Of a stretch of DNA of 48,216 nucleotides, positions 15,972-23,732 are shown one piece after another. Source of the DNA: DATJSJ01 sp035504175. Its GTDB lineage: Bacteria; Pseudomonadota; Alphaproteobacteria; Acetobacterales; Acetobacteraceae. Each line of letters begins with the position of its first letter. Positions within the stretch are counted from its first letter, which is position 1. Both the position numbers and the translations under genes were made by a program. Location of the stretch: assembly GCA_035504175.1 (NCBI GenBank), contig DATJSJ010000090.1:1-48216 (forward strand), in the 5' to 3' direction. The notes beneath the pieces are model-generated. The model was not told where the DNA came from, did not search any database, and saw only the letters and a program-made list of their open reading frames with translations.

Positions 15972-18491
15972 TCAGTGTGCGGACGCGGCCGGACCCGTAT
16001 GCGGCGCTCTGTGGTCCATGGTCGGGCCGAGCGGAGCGGCAAGCAGGCGCCGCAGGACCGGGGCCAGCTCCGGCGCCGCAAGCGGCCATCCGACGATGTC
16101 CGAAACCCCCGCCGTCATCAGGCTGTGACCGTCGATCTCGTCGACCGCCGCCGTTGACAGGACGATCGGCACCTGCGGCGTGAGGCGATGCAGCGAGCGC
16201 GCGAGCTCGATCGCCGCCTCGCTCCACAGCATGGAGACGAGCACGATGGCATCGAAGCGCCCGCTCCCGTTCCGGCACGCGGCCGACGCGTCGGCCAGAC
16301 CCGTGAAGCCGACCGCTTCGTATCCGATCGCAGCCAGAAGCTCCTCGTCGCCCAGCAATCGCTCCCGGTCGTAATCGACCACCATCAGCGTCTGCCCCTG
16401 CCCGAGCGGCAGACCAGCGGGATGGAGGTTCGAGGGCTCCGCGCCGGTGCGCAGGCATGGCAGCCAGATCTCGAAGCAGGAACCGCGACCGGGCTGGCTC
16501 TGCACGTCGACGGCGCCGCCGTGCTCACGAATGATCTCGCGCACGGTGGCAAGTCCGAGTCCGTTGCCGTCGCGCCGGGTGGTGAAGAACGGTTCGAAGA
16601 TGCGCTCCAGGGTCGATGAATTCATGCCGCGACCGGTGTCGCGGATCCGCAGCCGCGCGTACCGGCCGGGATCGATATGGCCGTGGCTCGCCGTGCGCGG
16701 GTGCCTGACCTCGTCCACCGTGCTGCTGAGCTCGATCCTCCCGGGGCCGTCGATCGCATGCATGCCGTTTCGGCCGATGTTCAGGATGATCTGCTGGATC
16801 TGCGTGGCGTCGCCGAGGATGACGGCACCCTCGGCAATCTCGTCGACCACGAGCGTGACCCGTGGCGGGAGCGATACGCGCAGCAGCGACGCTGCCTCCA
16901 TGACGACCGGGCCGAGATCGACCGCGCGCCGACGGCCGTCGCGTGGGCGGGCAAACGAGAGGATCTGCTCGATGAGGTCGCTCGCCCGCGCGCCGGCTTG
17001 CCGGATCTGCGCCAGCGTGTCCGAAACCTGCTCGTCGGCCACGCTCTGCACTTCGGCGATCTCGACGAAACCCAGGATCGCCGCGACGATGTTGTTGAGG
17101 TTGTGGGTGATCCCGCTGGCGAGAGCGCCGACGCTCTCCATCCGCCGGGCCCGGTGCAGCCGTGCCTCCAGCCTGGCCCGTTCCGCCTCGGCGCGGTCGC
17201 GCGCAACCGCGCCGACCACGGTATCGAGCGCGGTGCGAAGCAGGCTCAGCCGGCCTGGCCCGAGCGGTGAAAATGAGCACTGCAACGCGTCGAATCCCAG
17301 CATCGCGCCGCTGCCGTCGGCTCCGATCGTCGATACGCAGGCCCAGGCTTTCAGTCCGGCGTCCTCACAGGCCCGCCGCAACGCGGGCGATCGCAATCGC
17401 GACACGGACGGGACATGGACGAGCCCCTGGGATCCGGGCTCGAAGCGCGCCGCAAGCGCGGCGGCCCGGTCCGGCCAGTCCTCGGCAAGCTCGACGCCCG
17501 GCCGGCACCACACCTGCCGCCGGTTCACCGCCCCGCGCAGGACGAAGTAGGCGCGGTCGGCACCGAGGAATTCCGCAAGTTCGCGCAGAGCCGCCGCGAT
17601 GGCAGCATCGAGTGCGCCTCTGCCGGACGCGACGAAGTGCATGGACATGCGCGCCAGCAGATGCTCGAGCGCGGCCCGACTCCGCAGTGCCTTGGCCCGT
17701 GCGCGAAGCTCGACCCCGACACGCAGCAGGAGACACAACAGGCCCAGCGAGGCGAGATACAGGACGATGCGGAAGTTTCGTGCAACGTCGCGGGAGGCGG
17801 CCTGTCGGTCAAGCAATGTCTCGCGCAGCGATCGCAGGGCGGCATGCAGCTCCGGCGCACCGATCGCCCGAACGGTCCGATCCGTCGTCGGGAGCAGTCG
17901 CTCCAGCAGTGTGCCATGCGCGAGCAGAGCGTCGACATCGTAAGCGTCCGGCACGCCCTCCGTCACGTCGCGAAGCGCACCAAGCCGGTCCCGGACCGAT
18001 TCCACGACATCCGCCGACGTGTCGAGGGTGAGACGGAGCATCGCGGCGGCGAGAGCACTGACCTGCGGTCCGACCGGCTTCGCCGTGGCCGGAAGGGCGC
18101 CGCTGAACATCGAGAAATATGCCAGCGAGTTCTGCAACAAGGCGTTGTCGCTCTTGAACCGCTCGACAAGCGCGTGCTGCCGCGCCAGGGCGCCGGCGAT
18201 CCGCTCGATGGCGGACGCTGCCTCCGGCCCATCGCCGACGATGCGCCTCAGTCGGTCGAGCCAGAGGTCCTGGGCGTCGACGGCACGCACCAGTCCGTCG
18301 TAATTGCGGAGGTTTCCCGCGCGGGCCTGCAGAACGTCGCGCTCGACGACGTTGTCGGCGATGGCAAGCTGATCGAGCGCTGTCAGCGCCCGATCGAACG
18401 TCTCGGCCTCCGGGTTCGCCGCACGGATCGCGAGCCATGACAGCAGCGCCACCAGGGCCGCGACCAGCCCCAACGTCATCGCCCGGCTCAT
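15972..18491 (-). CDS. VirA-like membrane hybrid histidine kinase with degenerate receiver
   Basis: An 839-residue sensor kinase. TM1 lies at ~5-22; an all-helical region of ~215 residues, compatible with the DAHL-type sensor of VirA-like kinases, ends at TM2 (~239-260). A GAF-like domain follows (~275-430), then the H-box LASGITHNLNN (~460), N-box IILNIGRNGMHAI, G1 DTGRGM, F-box EPFFTTRRDG and G2 GLGLATVREI (~642). The C-terminal receiver (~695-825) keeps the acidic pocket (VVDYDRE) but has VLVSMLW where the phospho-Asp should be and WPLAAPEL where the Lys-Pro should be, so it probably cannot be phosphorylated. The ATG at 18491 overlaps the stop of the cytochrome gene (ATGA). Likely partner: the regulator at 20186. 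Confidence 0.88.
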   Translation of the reverse strand: MSRAMTLGLVAALVALLSWLAIRAANPEAETFDRALTALDQLAIADNVVERDVLQARAGNLRNYDGLVRAVDAQDLWLDRLRRIVGDGPEAASAIERIAGALARQHALVERFKSDNALLQNSLAYFSMFSGALPATAKPVGPQVSALAAAMLRLTLDTSADVVESVRDRLGALRDVTEGVPDAYDVDALLAHGTLLERLLPTTDRTVRAIGAPELHAALRSLRETLLDRQAASRDVARNFRIVLYLASLGLLCLLLRVGVELRARAKALRSRAALEHLLARMSMHFVASGRGALDAAIAAALRELAEFLGADRAYFVLRGAVNRRQVWCRPGVELAEDWPDRAAALAARFEPGSQGLVHVPSVSRLRSPALRRACEDAGLKAWACVSTIGADGSGAMLGFDALQCSFSPLGPGRLSLLRTALDTVVGAVARDRAEAERARLEARLHRARRMESVGALASGITHNLNNIVAAILGFVEIAEVQSVADEQVSDTLAQIRQAGARASDLIEQILSFARPRDGRRRAVDLGPVVMEAASLLRVSLPPRVTLVVDEIAEGAVILGDATQIQQIILNIGRNGMHAIDGPGRIELSSTVDEVRHPRTASHGHIDPGRYARLRIRDTGRGMNSSTLERIFEPFFTTRRDGNGLGLATVREIIREHGGAVDVQSQPGRGSCFEIWLPCLRTGAEPSNLHPAGLPLGQGQTLMVVDYDRERLLGDEELLAAIGYEAVGFTGLADASAACRNGSGRFDAIVLVSMLWSEAAIELARSLHRLTPQVPIVLSTAAVDEIDGHSLMTAGVSDIVGWPLAAPELAPVLRRLLAAPLGPTMDHRAPHTGPAASAH

Positions 18492-19471
18492 GGCACGGCA
18501 GCCCGGACCGGCTGGCCGTGATAGGTGCCGGTCAAGGTCTTGAGAAACGCGACGATGTCGGCGATCTGAGCGGTCGAGAGCGTCCGGTCGAGCTGGGCGA
18601 GCGCCATCTTGCGGACAGCGTCGGTCAGGGTCGGGGCGCTGCCGTCGTGGAAATAGGGTGGCGTCGTGGCGACATTGCGCAGACTGGGAACCCGCAGGAT
18701 TTTCGGATTGGGCGAAGCGAGCGGATGGAATATGCCGTGCGGCTCGAAAAGATTGCCGCCGACATTCACGCCCTGATGGCATGAGATGCAGCCGAGCGAG
18801 CGGAACAGGGCGTAGCCGCCGAGCTCCTGCGCCGAGAGGGCAGACGCGTCGCCGCGCAGCCACCGATCGAAGCGACTGCCCGGGGTCAGCAACGAACGCT
18901 CGTAGGTTGCGATCGCATCGAGTGCGGCCGCCGCCTCCGGCGGCCGGCCATAGACTTCGCGAAAGCGCCGCACCATGTCGCTGTCCGCCCGCAGGCGCTT
19001 CTCGACCTGCGGCAGGGACAATCCCATGATCTGCGCATTCTCGAACGAGTCGCGCGCCTGCTCTTCGAGCGTGCGTATCTTCCCCTCCCAGCCAAGCCGG
19101 AAGCTCAGGGCGGCGTTGAACACCGTGCTGGTGTTGAACGACAGCGGTGAACCGTCGAGTCCCCTGTCGAAGCGGTTGCCGTCGGCACCGTTCGTGATGG
19201 TGTCATGACATGTGGCACAGGCTCTGCTGCCGTCCCGCGACAGGTCGCGATCCTCGAACAGCCGGCGCCCGAGCGCGAGCTTCAGCGGATCCGCCGCTGG
19301 CGGCAGCGGAATCGGCGTGATCGGTGCCTCGTCGGCACGCGGCGCCGCACCCGGACTGCGCGCGGGCGATACCGCCGCGAACGACGCGCCGAGCAGCATC
19401 AGGATCGCAGCCGCGCTCCGCGCAAGCGCGCGGCGCCGCCTCAGGATCGGCGGTTGGCGGACGCCGGCCAT
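18488..19471 (-). CDS. Di-haem cytochrome c peroxidase (CcpA/MauG) family protein
   Basis: A 327-residue exported protein with an N-terminal signal/anchor (hydrophobic ~17-35 after a basic start). Two haem c attachment sites are visible: CATCH (~87-91) and CISCH (~236-240). Between and after them are GRRLFEDRDLSRDGSRAC, FNTSTVFNAA and PSLRNVATTPPYFHDGS, all standard for bacterial cytochrome c peroxidases. It would reduce H2O2 in the periplasm using electrons from a cytochrome c or cupredoxin; a MauG-like oxidation role is an alternative. It is co-translated with the kinase, which is notable: the enzyme could report redox or peroxide state to the adjacent sensor. That link is inference. Confidence 0.9.
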   Translation of the reverse strand: MAGVRQPPILRRRRALARSAAAILMLLGASFAAVSPARSPGAAPRADEAPITPIPLPPAADPLKLALGRRLFEDRDLSRDGSRACATCHDTITNGADGNRFDRGLDGSPLSFNTSTVFNAALSFRLGWEGKIRTLEEQARDSFENAQIMGLSLPQVEKRLRADSDMVRRFREVYGRPPEAAAALDAIATYERSLLTPGSRFDRWLRGDASALSAQELGGYALFRSLGCISCHQGVNVGGNLFEPHGIFHPLASPNPKILRVPSLRNVATTPPYFHDGSAPTLTDAVRKMALAQLDRTLSTAQIADIVAFLKTLTGTYHGQPVRAAVP

Positions 19472-19601
19472 GGCGAACGGAGGCTGCGGTCGCGCGAGTG
19501 GAATTGGATTTCGCGAGGATGCTCACCCGACCGGCTTCGCCGCGACGGCAGCGCGGTCGTGGCCGACGGCCCGGATGCGCTCCGGCCGCCGCCCGACTCG
19601 G

Positions 19602-19931
19602 CTACCACGAGGTGTATCGGAAATGGCCGGGGGCCAGTGACGGGCCGATCGTGACCTGATAGCGCGACATGCCGATATCCCGCAGCATTCGCTCGTCGAG
19701 CGTGTCCAGCCCCGGCCTTTCCTCCCGCGCCAGCCACGATGAGGTGCGGATCACGCAGGCGAGGATCATGGCGAGCCACTTGCGGTTCCGGACAGGCGGC
19801 GATTTTCGCCGCGCCGATTGCCGCCGCGAAGGATCGCCGGGCTGGCGGGAGGCAGTCGCCAGACCCGGCGGCGCAATCGCGACGCGGATCGGCGGGAGCT
19901 GCAAGGCAGAGCATTGGGCGGCGGATGGCAT
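19602..19931 (-). CDS. DUF1127 domain protein
   Basis: A 109-residue protein whose C-terminal part has the DUF1127 core LDERMLRDIGMSR, preceded by a short helix. DUF1127 proteins are small, Arg-rich and common in alphaproteobacteria; some affect phosphate/carbon metabolism and RNA turnover. The ATG at 19931 is chosen for its GGAGAG Shine-Dalgarno; an in-frame ATG 10 codons earlier lacks one. The ~60-residue N-terminal extension before the core is longer than in the shortest members (~50 residues in total). It lies alone between the peroxidase/kinase pair and the response regulator, on the same strand. Confidence 0.75.
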   Translation of the reverse strand: MPSAAQCSALQLPPIRVAIAPPGLATASRQPGDPSRRQSARRKSPPVRNRKWLAMILACVIRTSSWLAREERPGLDTLDERMLRDIGMSRYQVTIGPSLAPGHFRYTSW

Positions 19932-20185
19932 CTGGGTCTCTCCGATGAACTGGGGAGACATTGCACGTCGGATGTTGCCCCGGTGTTTTGCTGTTCCGAA
20001 TTCCGGCTACGGGCGTAGCCGGGGGACGCCGTCCCTGGACGCGCATCATCGAACCACCCCGGAATGCCGGGCGCCGAACCGCGCCGCCCGACGGAGCCGC
20101 GCCGGAGGACGTGCCGGTTCCGTGCGCCGCGACGGATGAAACCAGCCGATCTCCCTCCCGCCCGCGCGCGGCGAGGCGAACCATG

Positions 20186-20935
20186 TCACAGGATCTCCAC
20201 CGGCAGGGCGAAGACATAGCCGATGCCCCGCTCGGTCTGAATGAGCTTCGGCGCGCTCGGGTCGACCTCGAGCTTGCGCCGGAGACGAAGCACCTGGACG
20301 TCGATGCTCCGGTCGAACACGTCCTCGTGAATCCGCGTCGCCTGCAGCAGGAACTCGCGGGAAAGCGGGCGCTGCGGGGCGTCGAGGAAGGCATTGAGCA
20401 GCGCATACTCGCCCTTCGTCAGGGGAACCGGCGCGCCGTCCGGATTGACCAGCCGGCGAGTCCGGCGGTCGAGCACCCAACCCGCGAAGCGGATGCGACG
20501 CCGATCGGGATCGCGCGGCGACATCGTCCGTGTCGCCTCGCGACGCCGCAGCACCGCGCGAATCCGCGCGAGGAGCTCACGCAGGCCGAACGGTTTCGTG
20601 ATGTAGTCATCGGCACCCAGCTCCAATCCGACGACGCGGTCGATCTCATCGCGCCGGTGACCGGTCGTGATGATCACGGGGACGTCGGAGCGGGCCCGGA
20701 TGTCGCGAAGGATGTCGAGCCCGTTATCCTGTCCGAGCCGGAGGTCGAGGATGACGAGGCTCGGCTCGGAAGCCGTCACATGGGTCGTGACGTCGCCCCG
20801 GGCAAGTGCCGGTGTGACACGGATATTATGTTCCTGCAGATGGCGCGTCACCATCTGCTGCACGCTCGGGTCGTCATCGACGATGAGAACGTGAACCGGC
20901 GAGCTGCTTGTCAGGCTGAGGCTGGAGTCGAACAT
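20186..20935 (-). CDS. VirG/OmpR-type response regulator
   Basis: A 249-residue two-domain regulator. The receiver has the acidic pair VDDDPS (~18-23), the phospho-acceptor in LVILDLRLG (~62), the Thr in VIITTGHR and the Lys in YITKPFG; the C-terminal winged helix has LTKGEYALLNAFL and RSIDVQVLRLRRKLE, ending in a GIGYVFALP hairpin. Unlike the kinase receiver, all phosphorylation residues are intact, so this is the likely output for the kinase at 15972. The ATG at 20935 fits the fold boundary and follows GAGAGGA at longer-than-ideal spacing; a start ~21 codons upstream is possible. Confidence 0.9.
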   Translation of the reverse strand: MFDSSLSLTSSSPVHVLIVDDDPSVQQMVTRHLQEHNIRVTPALARGDVTTHVTASEPSLVILDLRLGQDNGLDILRDIRARSDVPVIITTGHRRDEIDRVVGLELGADDYITKPFGLRELLARIRAVLRRREATRTMSPRDPDRRRIRFAGWVLDRRTRRLVNPDGAPVPLTKGEYALLNAFLDAPQRPLSREFLLQATRIHEDVFDRSIDVQVLRLRRKLEVDPSAPKLIQTERGIGYVFALPVEIL

Positions 20936-21594
20936 CGTGCGTTCATCCTCTCGGTGCTCGGCACCCGGCACGATCGCCTCCCTGTCGATCGCGCCCATGT
21001 CGGGCTGCAAAAATCCGGTATTCGCTCTGGGGCAATGCCACCCCAATGATGATCTGGTTCCTTCAGGAGTTGCGGTTGTTGCCGCCCGGCGCCGGAGTGC
21101 GCCGCGCGAATGTCCAATCCTTCGTTCGTCGGTGGGCTGGCGCTTTGGCCAGTGAGATCGGGAACCAATGTGGTCGGTAAAAGTCACGGAGGGAAGCCCG
21201 TCAGACGCTGCGTTCCGGATCGTGCGGCCCGCGGTGTGAATTGGCTCACGCCGTCCTGCGTCACGAAAGACGGCTGGGATCCGCCGACCGGTCCGGCTTG
21301 GCGTGCGACGGGTTCAGACCCTGGTGCCCCGCGCAGGTGCCCATCGCATGTGCGTCGACGGACGCCGTCGGCCCGTCCGCATTCCCGTCGGCTTTATCAC
21401 GGTGCCGTGATACTTCTGAGGCGAGAGCTTGCGATTCCGCGGGTGGGAGCCCCATCGGCCATCGCGTTGCCGCGGTCTTCCGACCGGCGATCTTTTGCAA
21501 ATTGTCACAATGGCTCGCCGCATGCGCCTTCCATCTTCCGCGCATGGCAGCCATCGTGGAATAGGAAGTCGGGCACAGACGTCGGTTCGACGCC
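20936..21594. other. 659-base intergenic region between regulator and YceI gene
   Basis: Open frames here have no family signature, poor start sites and no consistent codon bias. The region is less GC-rich than its neighbours near 21480-21520, as expected for a divergent promoter region. Apart from the dyad at 21501-21511 I see nothing definable. Confidence 0.5.
21501..21511. promoter_or_regulatory. Candidate regulator dyad upstream of the YceI/b561 genes
   Basis: ATTGT-C-ACAAT is a perfect 5-1-5 palindrome in an AT-rich island preceded by TTTTGCAA. It lies ~85 bases upstream of the YceI start. A binding site for the nearby OmpR-type regulator is possible but unproven. Confidence 0.35.
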
Positions 21595-22317
21595 ATGCTG
21601 TTCTTCGCCTCTGCTGTCGCGGTCATGCAAAGCCAGTTCCGCCATCCCGGACGTCCCGTCGTCGCCACGCGGCTCGCACACGAGCCCTGCCGCGATCGCG
21701 TCGGGGCGCGGCCGCGCCGCGCGTACCGACGATGCGCAGCACTGCTCTCAGCCGGGCTGCTTGTCTCGGCCGGAACCGGACAGCAGACCGAAATGGTATA
21801 CTCTCTCGATCAGCATTTCGGCTCGATCGGCTTCTCGGTCGGCACCTGGGGGCTGTTCTCGTCGAGCGGTCAGTTTCGCCGCTTCACCGCGAGACTGGTC
21901 CTCGATCCCGATCACCCGGAGCGAACCCGGATCTCGGTCACGGTGGATGCAACCTCGGTCGACATGGCGTGGCAGCAGGCGGCGACGATGGTGCGGTCCG
22001 CCGAATTCTTCGACGTGCAGCGCTATCCGCAGATCGATTTCGCGAGCACCTCCGTCGCGGAGGTCGCGCCCGGACGGTTCGTACTGCGCGGCCGGCTGCA
22101 GCTGCGCGGGGTGACGCGTCCGCTCGACCTCGACGCCAGGCTGGTCGGGGAGCATCGGGACAGCGCCGCGAGGAACGAGGTGGCGGATTTCGTGGTGACC
22201 GGGACCCTGCGACGCTCCGAGTTCGGGATGAAGGCGGAAGACGTGCTAATCTCCGACCGCGTACGCATCACCATCAATGCGCGAATCAGGCTGCCACAAA
22301 TCGTCCCCGCCGGTTGA
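21595..22317 (+). CDS. YceI family protein
   Basis: An exported lipocalin-like YceI protein; these bind isoprenoid-type lipids in a beta barrel. The YceI domain starts at YSLDQHFGSIGFSVG and includes SVDATSVDM, SAEFFDVQRYPQIDF, VLRGRLQLRGVTRPL and RSEFGMKAE. The hydrophobic segment ALLSAGLLVSAG (~49-60) is a likely signal peptide core, so the real start may be an internal codon; the 5' ATG at 21595 has no clear Shine-Dalgarno. The 3' end overlaps the cytochrome b561 gene by 41 bases, a common pairing (YceI with b561), so the two are probably co-expressed. Confidence 0.85.
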   Translation: MLFFASAVAVMQSQFRHPGRPVVATRLAHEPCRDRVGARPRRAYRRCAALLSAGLLVSAGTGQQTEMVYSLDQHFGSIGFSVGTWGLFSSSGQFRRFTARLVLDPDHPERTRISVTVDATSVDMAWQQAATMVRSAEFFDVQRYPQIDFASTSVAEVAPGRFVLRGRLQLRGVTRPLDLDARLVGEHRDSAARNEVADFVVTGTLRRSEFGMKAEDVLISDRVRITINARIRLPQIVPAG

Positions 22318-22867
22318 TCGCGCCCCCGCGTGGAGGCCAGCGCAGCGGCGCCTGCACTGGTGGACCGCGCTCCTGGTCGGCGTGACGTTCCCCCTCGGCT
22401 GGGTGATGGTCCGCATCCCGTTCAGCCTGCTGCTGCTGAAATTCCTCGCCTATCAGCTCCACAAGACGATCGGAATTCTCGTCGTCGGCTTCGTCCTGGC
22501 CCGCCTGGTGCTGCGTCTCAGGTACGGCCGCCCGGACTCGATCGACCTCGTCGGGTGGCGGCGCCGCGCGGCCTCGGCGGCCCACGGCGTTCTCTACGTC
22601 CTGCTCCTGGTGACGCCGGTTCTCGGATATCTGACGGCGTCGACGGCGCCGAACCGGATCCCGACCCTGTTCCTCGGCCTGATTCCCATTCCGAGCGTGC
22701 TCGGCCCCGACCGGTTCTGGTTCGCCGTGCTGCAATGGCTGCATGCGAGCGCAGCCATCGCCCTCGTGACGGTCGCGGCCGGACACGCGTCGGTCGCGGT
22801 GCTCCACCATGTCCACGGCCGCCGCGATCTGCTGCGGATGTGGCGGGGCTCACCACCCGCCTGCTGA
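22277..22867 (+). CDS. Cytochrome b561 family protein
   Basis: A 196-residue inner-membrane b-type cytochrome with four hydrophobic helices. Histidines in the helices at RLHWWTAL, QLHKTIG, QWLHASAA and AAGHASVA give the four axial ligands for two haems, as in bacterial CybB. It would pass electrons between quinol and a periplasmic partner. It overlaps the YceI gene and ends the redox-related block. The C-terminus is slightly longer than the last helix and rich in Arg. Confidence 0.9.
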   Translation: MRESGCHKSSPPVDRAPAWRPAQRRLHWWTALLVGVTFPLGWVMVRIPFSLLLLKFLAYQLHKTIGILVVGFVLARLVLRLRYGRPDSIDLVGWRRRAASAAHGVLYVLLLVTPVLGYLTASTAPNRIPTLFLGLIPIPSVLGPDRFWFAVLQWLHASAAIALVTVAAGHASVAVLHHVHGRRDLLRMWRGSPPAC

Positions 22868-22982
22868 GGGCTGCTGCCCCTCTGCCGCGCCGACGGCATC
22901 TGGTGACGCAGGGTACATCAAACCGCTTGGCGATGTCGCGATCGACTCCGCCGCCCGAACGCACCCTACACCGAGATGCGGA

Positions 22983-23348
22983 TCATCGGCGATCAAGGAA
23001 ATGCACGGATGCGTAGGTGCGCTCCGGCGGGATCGGTTCCCACTCTGCCCGAGCATCCTCGCACCCGGCGCGATACGCGCTCTCATCCGGCGCGGGATCG
23101 TCGGTGTGATTCGGGATCGCATCCATATGGCCGGTGCAGATTGCATAGGCGGCAAAGGCGCGCATGATCTCGCGCCCGGTCGCTTTGAGAGCCCGGCAGG
23201 CGATGCCGTCCGCCCAGACCAGGCCGGAGCAAACCGCGCGGAGGCCCCGGGAGACGATCGCCAATGGCCGCACGGGGCGACTGGTCGGTCTTGCAGGACG
23301 GGCCGCTCCAGCGGTGTGTTCGTGCCTGCCAAAAAATCGCGCCCGCAT
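22983..23348 (-). CDS. Possible small hypothetical protein
   Basis: A 121-residue frame with no family I recognise. Its last ~70 codons mostly end in G or C, and the protein part there (EIMRAFAAYAICTGHMDAIPN onward) is mixed and acidic rather than Arg-rich, unlike shadow frames. The N-terminal half is Arg/Pro-rich and weaker. The ATG overlaps the TGA of the small frame 23348-23560 (ATGA), the coupling style used by real genes here. No Shine-Dalgarno is evident. It may be a gene remnant. Confidence 0.3.
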   Translation of the reverse strand: MRARFFGRHEHTAGAARPARPTSRPVRPLAIVSRGLRAVCSGLVWADGIACRALKATGREIMRAFAAYAICTGHMDAIPNHTDDPAPDESAYRAGCEDARAEWEPIPPERTYASVHFLDRR

Positions 23349-23560
23349 CACCAGTACTCCTTCCCGTCGAAGGAGACCAACCTGGTCGGCACGGGCGACG
23401 CGTTGATGTCATGGCCCGATATTCGTGCGACACTTGCAACAGAGACGGGCGGCGAGCGCTTGTCTCGGACAGCACGATGCTGCGAATTGCCGGTACGGAA
23501 GCGGAGTGCTGCACGCGCGGCCGGCGGCGTCGTGTCGGCGGACGGCGCGTGCCGCGCCAT
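23348..23560 (-). CDS. Possible small hypothetical protein
   Basis: A 70-residue frame ending in a plausible globular tail (TRLVSFDGKEYW). The first two-thirds is low-complexity. It is coupled by ATGA to the next small frame. No homologue recognised, no clear ribosome binding site; could be a remnant. Confidence 0.2.
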   Translation of the reverse strand: MARHAPSADTTPPAARAALRFRTGNSQHRAVRDKRSPPVSVASVARISGHDINASPVPTRLVSFDGKEYW

Positions 23561-23732
23561 TAAACGCCGCGCGGCCGGCGTCGACCTCAGGCAATGCCGG
23601 CGTCAGGCGCGCTTCAGGCAGATCCATGTCGATGCCGCAAGACGGCAACGCCGCGATGGCGCGGCGTCGGGGCGCGAAGGCTACGGAGGCCGGCGCGAGA
23701 TGCCGGAGACAAGCCGCCTTCCCGAGGCCAAT

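Larger units (their letters stand above)
22868..23732. other. 865-base region without a recognised gene
   Basis: Between the cytochrome b561 and glycosyltransferase genes no conserved family is visible. Several overlapping open frames exist; the most coding-like are two small minus-strand frames listed separately (23348-23560 and 22983-23348). This may be a degraded locus. Confidence 0.5.

Noticed and set aside
18492..18863. Extension of the kinase frame to 18863 (963 residues)
   Set aside because: Overlaps the cytochrome peroxidase gene in another frame and adds low-complexity sequence before the first membrane helix.
15972..20935. Presence of an Agrobacterium-like vir/T-DNA system because of VirA/VirG-like proteins
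   Set aside because: No virB, virD, virE genes or border repeats; resemblance is at the level of kinase and regulator families only.
19961..22114. Plus-strand frames of 330-360 residues around the response regulator and its upstream gap
   Set aside because: Mostly antisense to the regulator or with random-looking composition; no domain or start signal.
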